Below are positions 20,088 to 30,063 of a stretch of 64,000 bases of DNA, in pieces (the stretch's first letter is position 1; each line of letters opens with the position of its first letter). The stretch comes from Reticulascus tulasneorum (Eukaryota; Ascomycota; Sordariomycetes; Glomerellales; Reticulascaceae). The translations under genes and the position numbers were made by a program. Location of the stretch: assembly GCA_001557505.1 (NCBI GenBank), contig LSAX01000003.1, forward strand, positions 186,001 through 250,000, read 5' to 3'. The notes beneath the pieces are model-generated. The model did not search any database, was not told the origin of the DNA, and saw nothing but the letters and a program-made list of their open reading frames with translations.

Positions 20088-21491
20088 TCAGTCCTGGTTC
20101 GAATAGTGCCATATCTCGCGCTCAATGATGGAGATGGAGTCGAGGTCCCGGTTCTCCTTCTGGAGGCGCACAGCCTTGCGCTTATAGGCCGGCTCGGCGA
20201 AGACCTTGTCGATGCCTGTGCCGATCTGGGCCGTGTTGGGCGTCTGCGTTCGCAGATTGACGGTAAGACCGGCCCACTCCGCACGGGCCGAGACCTCGAT
20301 CTTGTCCTCGGTGATGCCGGCCATGACCATGGGCACGCCGTTGAGGACGCCATGCATCATACTCCCATAGCCGCCGTTGGTGACGAAGATATCTGAGTGC
20401 TCAAGCGCCGCATCATAGGGGAGGTAGTCGATGACGCGCGCATTGATGGGTATCTCAAAGTGGGCGCCCAGTGACGCACCTCGCACCCCGAGCATGGCGA
20501 CGACGAGGAGGTCGTCGCGCCCCGCCAGTGCCTTGAGAGTTGGGACGATGAGCTCGCTGTAGTCGGTGGCGATGGTGCCCTGCGTGACCGACACGACCCT
20601 TTTGCGCTGGTCGGACCCGGCGGGCAACGCTGAGTTAGTCGTCAACTCGGACCACCAGGATGGGTAGGTGAATTCCGGGTCCACTCCGCGCTTGGGAAGG
20701 AAACCGGCGAAGCGGATTGAGTCGTTCAGATCCGAGCGGGGATACTCGAGGCTGCTGCTGCACATTTGGAAGCACGTGTCGTACGAGGCGATCCAAGAGT
20801 CCATGGGAAATCCGTCGGGGTTGGATCGACAGCCCATGGATTTAAGAGTCTTTGCTTGAGCCTCGAGCAACGGTGCGAACGGTCCCGCGCCCAGTAGCTG
20901 GTTCATCGCCTGATTCCTGGCCCGCCCGGATGTGGTTGAATCAGGGGGCAAGCCGAAGCCGAAGGGCCCCGTGTCGATGCTGGTTAGCATCAGGGGAATC
21001 ACGTTGAAGTTTATAACCTTGGGAAAGGACTTGTAGCCTCTAGGCAGCGGCGCGCCATACATGAAAGGGAGAGCACCCAGGGCCATAGTCTCGCTGACGA
21101 TGATAACTCGCCGCTCGGGGTCTCGCTCCCGCAGCTCCTCGAGCACCTCACGTAGACGGAGGGCACGGGGAGGAATGCTCGCGATGCAGATATGCTCGAG
21201 GTCGAAGAGCACCCTGGGCAAACCGTGCGGGAGCTTCTTCCGATCTTCTTGCGTGCCGGGTGGCCAGAAAGGCGTGTTTTCGAAGAACTCTGCGCCGACG
21301 CGCTCAACTTGGTTCTTGAACTCGGGCGCGATCATGAAGACTACCTCGTGCCCGCGCCTAATCAGCTCGCGGGCGAGGTGCAGCGCCGGCGCCGCGTGAC
21401 CCATGAGCGGAGCAGACGCCATGAGTATGAGCGGCGTCTTCTTTTTCCCGCTAACCGCGACGCGGGACTCGGACCCTTGATTCGTCGTCAT
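20088..21491 (-). CDS. GT1-type (UDP-sugar) glycosyltransferase
   Basis: Intronless, 467 residues. Family 1 glycosyltransferases move a sugar from a nucleotide donor to small acceptors such as lipids, polyketides or terpenoids. The N-terminal acceptor half begins with an ASAPLMGHAAPALHLARELIRRGHEV block (His about residue 32), usual for macrolide-type members. The C-terminal donor half has VTQGT and the donor signature TNGGYGSMMHGVLNGVPMV, ending GITEDK, at about residues 367-395. It is shorter than sterol glucosyltransferases and has no PH or GRAM domain, so it resembles the small fungal enzymes that modify secondary metabolites. It is divergently paired with the Zn2Cys6 regulator at 22020, which suggests co-regulation. 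Confidence 0.9.
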   Translation of the reverse strand: MTTNQGSESRVAVSGKKKTPLILMASAPLMGHAAPALHLARELIRRGHEVVFMIAPEFKNQVERVGAEFFENTPFWPPGTQEDRKKLPHGLPRVLFDLEHICIASIPPRALRLREVLEELRERDPERRVIIVSETMALGALPFMYGAPLPRGYKSFPKVINFNVIPLMLTSIDTGPFGFGLPPDSTTSGRARNQAMNQLLGAGPFAPLLEAQAKTLKSMGCRSNPDGFPMDSWIASYDTCFQMCSSSLEYPRSDLNDSIRFAGFLPKRGVDPEFTYPSWWSELTTNSALPAGSDQRKRVVSVTQGTIATDYSELIVPTLKALAGRDDLLVVAMLGVRGASLGAHFEIPINARVIDYLPYDAALEHSDIFVTNGGYGSMMHGVLNGVPMVMAGITEDKIEVSARAEWAGLTVNLRTQTPNTAQIGTGIDKVFAEPAYKRKAVRLQKENRDLDSISIIEREIWHYSNQD

Positions 21492-22019
21492 TGCAAATTT
21501 CGGTGACGGGGGATAGAAGCACGACTAGATTCAGTCGCACTGAAGTATGAAGAAAGCTGGGCTTTCGTTGCATGTTCGAAATATTACCCATCGTGGGAGT
21601 CCGCGTGGTCTTTATGTTTCCTCAGTCAAGGAGAATGTTACAACGCGCCCATTTGAGATGCATACGCTATCCATTCTTACCATACCACCTTCGGAGCTGA
21701 TTCAAGGTTCTGCTACTAGAACTGGAATTCCATTAGCTCATGCTGGATTTTGGGCTAGCTCGATCAAGACAATGCAGTCATTCTTCTGTCCTTATAATAA
21801 GCAATGTGCCGCCCATTTCCCGCTTTCCGTAAGTGGTACCCTTGCAGATCTCGGCAAATCCATAGTTTCCCGCCCTTCCAGCTTGACTTCGACACAGGCT
21901 CGATGACCTCCGCTGGGACGTTCGGCCGAGCGAGCATGTGCCAATTATAAAGAAGCTTGCGGCCATTCGGCTCATTGCGATATGCTTTTGCCCTCCTCCA
22001 ATATGGTCCCAAGTTTGCC
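21492..22019. promoter_or_regulatory. Bidirectional promoter region, glycosyltransferase / regulator 1
   Basis: A 528-bp interval between two divergent start codons. It must hold both promoters. Short frames inside it, such as 21547-21906 (+) and part of 21764-22021 (-), have no recognisable features. No individual binding site can be assigned confidently. Confidence 0.45.
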
Positions 22020-23276
22020 ATGCAAGTATTTCTGACCGCCAGTGCGGGCGAGCCGCCGCAGGTTTGGCGTCGGGTATGCGTTGCGTGCGCTCAGGCTAGA
22101 CGACAATGCTCCAAGCAACTTCCCGCCTGTCGGCGCTGTAGGCGCCGAGGATTCAAGTGCACTTACCCGCCAGCACGACAGCCCGCGGCCCATATGGCCC
22201 AGCCAGCGAACGGTGACCATGCCGAGATGGTCGTCGCCGAGCAAAATAACCATCAGTCTTGGCAAGGCGCCGCATCGTCCCAGTCCTTCTTGAAACTACC
22301 AGCTTCAGATGCGCACTCGTCTCCGGTTGCTCTTGCGCAGTCCGCCGGACAACAAGCTGCGGATTCGGTCGCCTACTGGTTTCTCGTAGATCACTCGTGG
22401 CAAGTTGGGCATTTACCCCCGCAACCGACATCAGAATTGTTCGGCGCAGAGACTTCCAATGCATACATCGCGACTATACAGAACTGGCTTCGCCTCTGGG
22501 TCGCCGAAGACCACTGTCCAATTGTGCATCGGTACTTGTATCGGATCAACATGCCACGATGTATACAAGACGTCTACGCAGTCACCGCTACGTATCTGCA
22601 CAAGACCGCAAAGAGTGAGGCAACAGTCTGCCGCATTGTCGAGAGCTGCCTGAAGAAACTGGTCGAGCAGAACATGATGGAGTCATCCCTGAACATCGGT
22701 ATCTCCACGCTCATTAACCATCTCGCCCGAGTGCAGGCCCTTCTCGTGCTGATTATCATCTGTCTATTTGATGGCAACATCCGACTCCGAACTCAGGGTG
22801 AGCTACAGCTCCCGCTGCTGCTTGTGTGGATGGATCAGATGTGGCAAGCAGCCACGGAGGAGTTGAAGGGAGTAGGAGGCGATGGCGCCCCAGTCGAGGC
22901 TCTGGGCACCGACCCGTCCCTGGAGCGTTGGAGGCTGTGGATTCTTGCGGAGAGCATGCGACGAACATGGCTTACCGCCAGCATTATGAACAGCGTCTAC
23001 ATGGAGCTGAAGCAGGGATATTCGTGGTGTCCCGGTGGTGTGCACTGCACATTTGGAGCCTCATTATGGGATGCCCCGACAGCGCATGCCTGGGAGGGGC
23101 GCTGCGTCGTGGCTAGGAACCGCGTGTTCATGCAGAGTCTGAATGTCGGCGACTTGTTCTTGGAGCAGGACTCGAGCTCTGTTGATGGCTTTTGCCGCGC
23201 CATCATGCTTATAACCTTTGGACAAGACAAATTGGAACGGTGGGATGCTCCAGATATGATATTCTTGCAAGACTAA
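22020..23276 (+). CDS. Zn2Cys6 transcription factor, cluster regulator 1
   Basis: Intronless, 418 residues from the Met at 22020; an in-frame Met at 21957 would add 21 residues. I prefer 22020 because it leaves a short lead before the zinc cluster, as in the paralogue at 30064. The binuclear zinc cluster is complete, C-x2-C-x6-C-x6-C-x2-C-x6-C, within about 50 residues of the start, followed by a basic/proline linker. The C-terminal half aligns by eye with the second regulator: LARVQALL...ICLFDG versus LARTQALL...ICLFDG, then ESMRRTWL in both. Fungal proteins of this kind usually control neighbouring metabolic genes. Function inferred from family and position. Confidence 0.85.
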   Translation: MQVFLTASAGEPPQVWRRVCVACAQARRQCSKQLPACRRCRRRGFKCTYPPARQPAAHMAQPANGDHAEMVVAEQNNHQSWQGAASSQSFLKLPASDAHSSPVALAQSAGQQAADSVAYWFLVDHSWQVGHLPPQPTSELFGAETSNAYIATIQNWLRLWVAEDHCPIVHRYLYRINMPRCIQDVYAVTATYLHKTAKSEATVCRIVESCLKKLVEQNMMESSLNIGISTLINHLARVQALLVLIIICLFDGNIRLRTQGELQLPLLLVWMDQMWQAATEELKGVGGDGAPVEALGTDPSLERWRLWILAESMRRTWLTASIMNSVYMELKQGYSWCPGGVHCTFGASLWDAPTAHAWEGRCVVARNRVFMQSLNVGDLFLEQDSSSVDGFCRAIMLITFGQDKLERWDAPDMIFLQD

Positions 23277-24745
23277 GCTCCCTTGTAAGTTCCGGTGCAG
23301 TCCTTCATTACACAAGTGCCAAGGGACAACACATTGGTGAAGACCCAATCTACTCACCTACCAATGTATGTGCATGGCTGAACCATTAGTTCGCAGAGCA
23401 AATAGATATCGGGACACCGCCCAGTGTTATACTTTCCACAGCGTTTCGCTTTCCACAGCTTTAGGCCGCCGGGACTCTGCGGTCATACTTTTGATCTGAA
23501 TGCATCTGCCCTTCCAATCTTAGGGGCTCAGTCAACGCGTTAGGGGCATCAAGAAACAAAGGCTACCTTCGCTTTCGTAGGGGTCTTCAGTCGGTGGGAT
23601 AGGCCTAGCTTGGCCCATTTAGCCAGATCCCAGGCACTACTGCCTGCAGCGCCAAACTTGGCCCACCCCATTCAACAATATGCGACTGGCTGTGTTCAAG
23701 TCCAGCAGACGATTAACCCAACAGACTTCAAGACATGCGAGGCTGATCATTCCTGGCAAGATCTCTCACCGACAGTCGTTTCCCGAAATGTGGGAACGGG
23801 AAACTCTTATCACGGTTTATCGGGAAACTCTGGCTTACAGGAAAACCCTGGCACGCACCGGGAAACCCTCACATGAAGAGTAAGCAATATACATTGAGTA
23901 CTCAACAATAGAATATTGCCAAGAATACATCTCTAGATTAGAGCGGCGTAGTGATGCATGGGTCGATGCAGGTGGTGATGGTACACCCAAAACGCTTTCA
24001 ATTCTATTAGAAGCGGTATCATTGGAAGGAAGATCATTCAGGGAAAACGGCGCATTGACACATCCCTCCCCTCCCTTAGCCACTCAAAAGTTCCGTCCGA
24101 CACCGCGTTAACAGAATGCATGACTGCGTCGCGATTAACAAGAGGGCTTCCATCAATAAGTGCAACATAGAAGAATCAGTGAGCAAGAAGGCGCTGCGAC
24201 GACAGTGAATGCGGTAGCTATGGACTGCTACGCTACTGGTGATGCTGGCTTGCTCACCGGTATCCCGCAGCTCGGGAAGATTTGAGCCTTGGCGGTATTA
24301 GCTCAGAGCCGACTGCAAGGTACTTAAAGCTCTTTTCAGAGCCTGCTCGACCTATACATCCGTTTTGGTGTAGGTTGAGGGCGTTTTAGTTGTAGGAAGG
24401 TTTATCATGTCTAATTTCCGACTGGCTGAGTGCTTGTCATCTCAAATTTTGTTATGTTAAGCACTAATAATCTACATATACTCGCCTGTCCAGTTCCAAT
24501 TCGACATGAATCGTATAATTGACAGATATACAGCAGCCGCTTGCTGTTACTAACTACTACACATCGTAGCTGACCAGCACTTATCGCAACAATACCCCCT
24601 TAACCCAACACCTGCAGAGCATCCGGCGCAATCGATTTCTTTATCCACGGTAACTTTGGAGGCTGATTCACAAGTCTCAAGCACAACAAATCCTCGACGC
24701 GGTTGGTTCGACTGCTTGCCAGTGCCATTTCTATACATCGGCAGA
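23277..24745. other. Intergenic region upstream of the P450 gene
   Basis: About 1.5 kb without a gene. It contains a repeated CGGGAAAC motif cluster (listed separately) and the presumed P450 promoter. Small frames at 23610-23876 (+) and 23835-24083 (-) are not supported. Confidence 0.4.
23778..23869 (+). repeat. Cluster of CGGGAAAC-type motifs
   Basis: Four direct copies of an 11-bp motif, CGGGAAACTCT at 23797 and 23821, AGGAAAACCCT at 23839 and CGGGAAACCCT at 23859, start 24, 18 and 20 bp apart. An inverted GTTTCCCG at 23778-23785 precedes them. CGG-containing repeats are typical targets of Zn2Cys6 factors, two of which are encoded nearby. That link is inference; it could also be a simple local duplication. 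Confidence 0.5.
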
Positions 24746-26486
24746 ATGCTCCGCGAACTCGTCTACGCGGCTGCGGGCGCATTGCTCTTAGCATATGCTG
24801 TGGACTATCTCTCGGTCTTCCGCGATGAACCTATGGAGCCTCCCAGATTACGACCGCGAATACCGTTGATTGGACACCTAGTTGGACTTCTGCTGAATGG
24901 AACAACATACTACGACGTCACGAGGTATGCAGTGTGATCCGAAATCCTGGGCGTACGAGAATGAGGCGACTCCCATAGAGGCCACGATGCCGTTGGCCGT
25001 TCTGCATGGACATGTGCTGATCTCTAACCCAGCGCCCGGACCAATGCCGAGATGTACTCCATTAACATCTTCAATGTCAAGATCTACATTTGCAATTCGC
25101 AGCGGCTTATGCCAGTCATCCAGAAACACTCCAAGACGATCAGCTTCCGGCCATTCATGCAAGTGACTGCAAGGGAGTTTGGAGATGCGAACGACGAGAC
25201 ATACCGGCTGTTCGGGACGAACCTCGTAGACAATTTAAGCGCTGCCACGAAGTCGGCACTAGCTCCAGGGCCCCATTTGGACGAGCAGAATCTAAGAATG
25301 GGCAGCGAGATGCTGAAGAAGCTCGACGAGCTTTTCGTGGGTGGCGAAGGCAGCCACGGTAGCACGGGGAACTTGAAGCTCTTTGCTTGGGTAAAGACCG
25401 CCGTGATTCAAGCGTCAAGCTATGCGGTGTACGGCACTGGTCATCCCTTTCAAGATCCTGGCGTGGAAGATGCGTTTTGGTATGTTATTTGATGTCATAT
25501 CTGTGGGCATAGAGGTCCTAGAAATTGGTGTGGGCCTGATTTCACTAATGCATCCACGACATAGGGTATGGCAAAGCTACCACGGATTGCACATAACTGG
25601 GGTGAAACTTTTTGGGGGGCCTGGGTACGAAGCGAGGGAAAAGGTCTTCAATGCTTACCGGCGGTACATGAATGGGGTTCCCGAGAACGCCTCGAGGCTA
25701 GCGACAGATCGCTACCGCGTCTTGAGCGAGGGTGGCATAACCGGGGATGAGTTGGCTAAGCAGGAGGCGATCTTGTCGGCAGCCATTTTCTCTAACACCA
25801 CACCGATCTTCTTCTGGACTATCTGGGAGCTCTTCTCGCGGCCCGATATCCTGCAGGAGGTGCGCGATGAGCTCAAGACGCACGCTGTCAGCGGGTCGCG
25901 AGCCAGCGGCTTTGTGCTGGACGTTGCCGCCATCAAGAACCGGTGCCACGTACTATTATCCATCTTCCAGGAGACACAGCGCACCCGCCACGTGCACGCC
26001 AACATCCGCAAGGTGCTCGTTGACACTTTGATTGACGACGGACGCATACTACTCAGGAAGGGCAGGTACCTCCAAATGCCCGGTAGCCCAATCCACCACA
26101 GCAAATCAATTTGGGGCGCCTCTGCCACCGTATTTAACCCCTACCGCTTCGCACCCAACAAGGCCCGTGGTGAGTTGCCGGTGGTGCCGCCCAGCGCGTT
26201 CCTCGCATGGGGCGCGGCGCCGCACCTCTGCCCCGCTCGCCAGTTCGCCTCGACCGAGATCCTCATTGCTGTCGCCATCATGGCGATCCGTGCCGACTTG
26301 CAGCCCGTTGGCGGTGGCGCGAGCAGTTGGAATAAACCGCCAACTCTCTATTACGGCGATGTGACGACCATGGCCCCGCCGAAGACGGATGTCGAGGTCA
26401 AGGTCACTATGCGGAACGAGTATGCGGGAAAGTGGGCGCTGAAGATGGGCGAAAGCCTAACGCGAATCTCTCTGGCTTCCGGCTAG
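24746..26486 (+). CDS. Cytochrome P450 monooxygenase
   Basis: Three exons, 24746-24924, 25033-25479 and 25565-26486, giving 515 residues. Intron 1 (108 nt) starts GTATGC and ends CTAACCCAG; intron 2 (85 nt) starts GTATGT, has CTAAT and ends ATAG. Residues 1-25 form a membrane anchor, followed by a PPRLRPRIPLIGH proline hinge. The helix-I region (AAIFSNTTPIFFWTIWELF) lacks the usual A/G-G-x-D/E-T and resembles the CYP7/CYP8-like fungal group. An ExxR appears as ETQR, and the heme loop is FLAWGAAPHLCPARQF with Cys431 as thiolate ligand. It probably oxidises a hydrophobic intermediate in the ER. Its stop lies 169 bp from the stop of the convergent peroxygenase gene. Confidence 0.9.
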
Positions 26487-26655
26487 AGTGGAAACAGTGC
26501 ATGGTTCTTTGCGGGGCACAAGGACGGTCCTTGACTCCTTGCGCCCAGCCGTTAATCACGGTAGATGGGTCATACACTACGGCATGGGACACGCGAAGCG
26601 ATTCAGGTAACAGCATCAATGACATTTAAGTGTTCAACATCCTGTCCAGGTCCGA

Positions 26656-27629
26656 TCAAAGCTCATCATGAGAATCAGCAGCTTCTGAAGCCAATCCAGC
26701 GAGTTTCTTGGCTACATCTTCCAAATGACCAAATGTGATGGGCTTTTCTGGCCGAACAAAGCCTTGGTCGTACGGGAGGCGCTCATCCTCTTATCAATTG
26801 TTAGTATTGTATTTTGGTTACTTTTTCAACGAGACACGTAACAACGTGAAGATGGACAATCCGAGCTATGCTTCATGTGCAAATAAATTAAAAAGAGTGA
26901 AACATACCAAATAGCGTCCGCACCCATTGTGTTGGCGTATTGCCTTCGGGCCCATCGCTGAGCACTGTAAGGTACAGCGCAGTCTCGAGCCACCCAAAAA
27001 ACTCGCCCGCCTCAGTAAGGTTGAAATCGGGGTTGTTTGCCCTTGCTTCCTTAACTCTTGCCAACCGGGCCCGCGCAGCTTCTCTCGGTAAGATCTTGTC
27101 CCCTGAGAAGTGTGCTCTCGTCCGCGCCCAAATCGCCGGGTCGAAGTGAAGGTTATCCCCAGAGCGGATATCGTTCCGGCTCAAGCTTGCATCGTGCTCA
27201 ATAATACCGTGCTTGGCGAGGTCGGACAAGTCGAAAGTGTTCGTATCATCTGTGGTTGAGGTGGTGAGAGCAATCTCAGCGGCGGGCCTCAGCGACTCGG
27301 GGTCGATGTTGAGAACCGCATCCAGGGCATTCAAGACGGTATTGAGCGCGATAGAACGCCCGTTTCGGGGCAAGTAGTCGTGATTTGCAAGGCTATTGAG
27401 CATGGGGCAAGGACTTCGGGCTGAGCGATTAGACCATGTCAGTTTGTTTGCGTTCTCTAGACTCCAAGGCAGATGGAGGAGATTTTACCGAAGGGGGGGA
27501 CTGAGGAAGCGAAGGAAGCACATGAATGAACATGAATTACGTACAATCTTCTGGTTTAGCAGGCTGCCAGTCATGAATTGCTGCAACGGCAGCGGATGCG
27601 CTCAGCAACGAGATCGCGTAGCGTTGCAT
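26656..27629 (-). CDS. Short heme-thiolate peroxygenase/haloperoxidase (Peroxidase_2 family)
   Basis: Three exons, 27629-27545, 27420-26908 and 26789-26656, giving 243 residues. Intron 1 (124 nt) opens GTACGT and ends CTCAG; intron 2 (117 nt) opens GTATGT and ends AAG. Residues 1-17 are a secretion signal. The axial-ligand motif SPCPMLN places Cys33 under the heme, and NHDYLPRNGR follows. EHD at residues 103-105 and a downstream Glu near 168 match the pattern described for short unspecific peroxygenases. The C-terminal exon adds DERLPYDQGFVRPEKPIT, a typical tail. Such enzymes use hydrogen peroxide to insert oxygen into, or halogenate, small organic molecules. The middle exon alone would miss both the Cys ligand and the tail. 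Confidence 0.88.
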
Positions 27630-28555
27630 ACTGGTTATCATTATTGCCTGGCACGATAATGATGGCTGACGACGTATTTCGTATAGGACAAGTATTTACA
27701 ATGACAACAAAGACAAAGCGGCAGAAAAGCAAGTTGGAATGTTCTGAATTTCATTATATATCTGTGCTTTGACAGTACGGCCAGTCTTACTCATGTGTAA
27801 GGGGAGCGATGCTAAGCCGGGCTAAGTACAGCCTGTGGCAAGAGTTACGATCATGGTGCTCGTCCTTTCAACATTTGTCAGAGCGGTAAGTTCTTCACCC
27901 GCAGCAGAATAAAGGCGCTGCATTAGCAAGATATCCAATGAGCGTCGCGCAGTTCCTAATATTTTCAATCTGGACATGAGCTCGAACTTCTTTCCGGGGT
28001 GAGAACAAGACCTTGGCTGCGGAGAAAAGCGGTCTCAGCGGAGAAAAGTGGGTCTATCCGCACTTCGTGGCGGAGGGCACAAGGTACGATATTTGATTCT
28101 GGACAGTCATGCTTGTGAACTACCGCGCTCTTGCATAAGCAGCCTCATCTTGGCCACTGGTGGCGCAGTGCAAGAGAGGCAAAGTTACTAGACGTCTGAA
28201 GAACAACTGCATTGGATTCTGGGTAAGCGAGCAGATCAAAATGTACGGAAAGTTGCTCTGGTTGTCCCATCTCATTCCTGCCAAGGTGCTCTTGAAGGTT
28301 GTCTCGCCAATTCGCCCACTTGAGACCGAGCCAATACGCTCACCCACTACAACTTTCTCTAGGCTTGGCTTGGTTAGAACGCATAGGGCATATCGTATGT
28401 TGGAAGATACCACAGAGAACAGCTGAGTCGTACACACTGGAGAGCCAGGCAACCTCGCAGCATGTTCCATATGAGAACAGACTGCTATCTAATATATGTA
28501 TAAGATGGATGAGAGATCCTCGGAGCCCGACTTCAACACCAAAGTGTGGCCAATT
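27630..28555. other. Intergenic region upstream of the peroxygenase gene
   Basis: Promoter side of the minus-strand peroxygenase gene and 3' side of the dehydrogenase gene. It contains one short tandem duplication (listed separately). Frames such as 28120-28470 (-) are unsupported. Confidence 0.4.
28019..28055. repeat. Tandem duplication containing CGG sites
   Basis: GCGGAGAAAAGCGGTCT at 28019-28035 is followed after two bases by GCGGAGAAAAGTGGGTCT. The copies sit about 400 bp before the peroxygenase start codon and carry CGG triplets like those bound by Zn2Cys6 regulators. A regulatory role is a guess. Confidence 0.45.
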
Positions 28556-29602
28556 TTATGGATGGAACCCGAGAATGCCAACCTTGAGGAAAAATGGATC
28601 GTTGTCGATACGCTCTCTGATCGTGCCGGCTCGCAGCTCATCGACGTCCCAGTTAGCTTGAACAAAACGACCATGCAGGAAGGCCGCGTCTGGTGAGGTA
28701 AGCCAAACAGCAAAGTCACCAGCAAGGTCGGCTGAAATTGACATTAGTTTTACTATCTGTGACCTGTATCTTTATGGACTGCACTTACACGAGTCCCATG
28801 GAACCCCGCCAGGAAAGTAGCCCTCTGGGAAATTGTCCTTGGTCGCGTCGGTCTTGATAAGTCCAGGGTGGTAGCTTATGATACGCATCGTCTCGGATGG
28901 CACATCCTGGGCAATCTGCTGGAGTAGCATAGTACCAGAGTTCTTAGTGAGACTATAGACAGGCACGAGTGCACAAGAGACCAAGTCCCATGAGCCAGCA
29001 GTCGAGACGTTGATCAGAACCTGTATTAAGTGATGAAGGCGTCAGCAAACCTTTAGGTACACATAGAAATGTGGATAGCTGTGGTTTCCTACCGGTTGGT
29101 ATGGGGAGCCGAGTCTATCTTGCTTGTAAAAGCGCTCGGTAAAGTTCATATGTCCATGGACATTGATTTTGTAAAAGTCCCACACCTCATCGAGGCCGAG
29201 ATCAAGTATTTTCTTGAGGGGAGATTGTCGACCAGCATTTAAGATGAGAACATCAACCACAATTCCTTTCTCGGATAGCCAACTCCAAAGGCCAGCCGTG
29301 CTCTCTGAATCGGCGACATCGACGGTGCGCACATGGACCTTGAGGCCAGGGTTGGTCGTTGCGTAGTCGGCTTTCAGCTTCTCGGCTGCAGATTGCAAGA
29401 CGTGTTCGCGACGACCGGTGAGGATGATTTTCGAGACACCAGCCTGGGCGAAGCTGTTTGCGATGAAATATCCAACGCCAACGCCGCCTCCTGTGACTAG
29501 AACAGTCTTGCCCGCCTGGGAGAGTGCGGGGCGGCTCGGAGAAATAGCTGCGTAGGTGTCCTTGTGGGCAAGGCTAAGCGGGTTAACTCGTAGGGAGTTC
29601 AT
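28556..29602 (-). CDS. Short-chain dehydrogenase/reductase
   Basis: Three exons, 29602-29093, 29020-28789 and 28731-28556, giving 305 residues. Intron 1 (72 nt) starts GTAGGA and ends ACAG; intron 2 (57 nt) starts GTAAGT, has CTAAT and ends TTTCAG. The NAD(P)-binding motif TGGGVGVG is at residues 37-44, and LNAG follows at about 118. The catalytic set is Ser176, Tyr192 and Lys196 (VYSLTK), complete only after exon joining. The C-terminus (FAVWLTSPDAAFLHGRFV, then WDVDEL) is characteristic of a fungal SDR group often found in metabolite clusters. It would oxidise or reduce an alcohol/ketone. It is divergent from the second Zn2Cys6 regulator, 461 bp away. Confidence 0.9.
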
Positions 29603-30063
29603 TGCTATTGGGAGACTGGCTTTACACCTCTACTTTGTGCTGTGAATGGTGAGGTTTCTCTGCAGACCTTGAATCCAGGCTCCCAACGCGCTTCTTATAC
29701 ATGGTCCGTCGGCCTGAGTCTCTTCCCTCATCCCGAGCAAGCCCGTCATAGTCCACATAACTCGGTGCTATCCTAAACGTATGTGCGGACGACATGGATT
29801 GTACCATATGCAAGCGACGGACTATCTCATACGTGAATGAGCCTCATTCGTGATATTCCCGACGCGGAACAGAAAGCGGCATGGTCCACATTGAAAGTGG
29901 GCCTGTGATTGGTGGATTTTCCGCCACTAGTCCACTTCCATATGAAGCGGATTCCCTGACAAATGCCGAAACGAGCTCGTGTGGTGCATCTGAGCTCGAG
30001 TAATCTCACTTGCCTACCTCTTAGCCAAGCCAAGACGACCGAAGATCGCAGACTAGCCTGAAA
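29603..30063. promoter_or_regulatory. Bidirectional promoter region, dehydrogenase / regulator 2
   Basis: A 461-bp gap between divergent start codons. Several CGG or CCG triplets cluster at about 29860-29950, for example GACGCGGAAC, AAGCGGCATG, TTCCGCCACT and GAAGCGGATT. They are compatible with Zn2Cys6 binding but not diagnostic. Confidence 0.45.
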
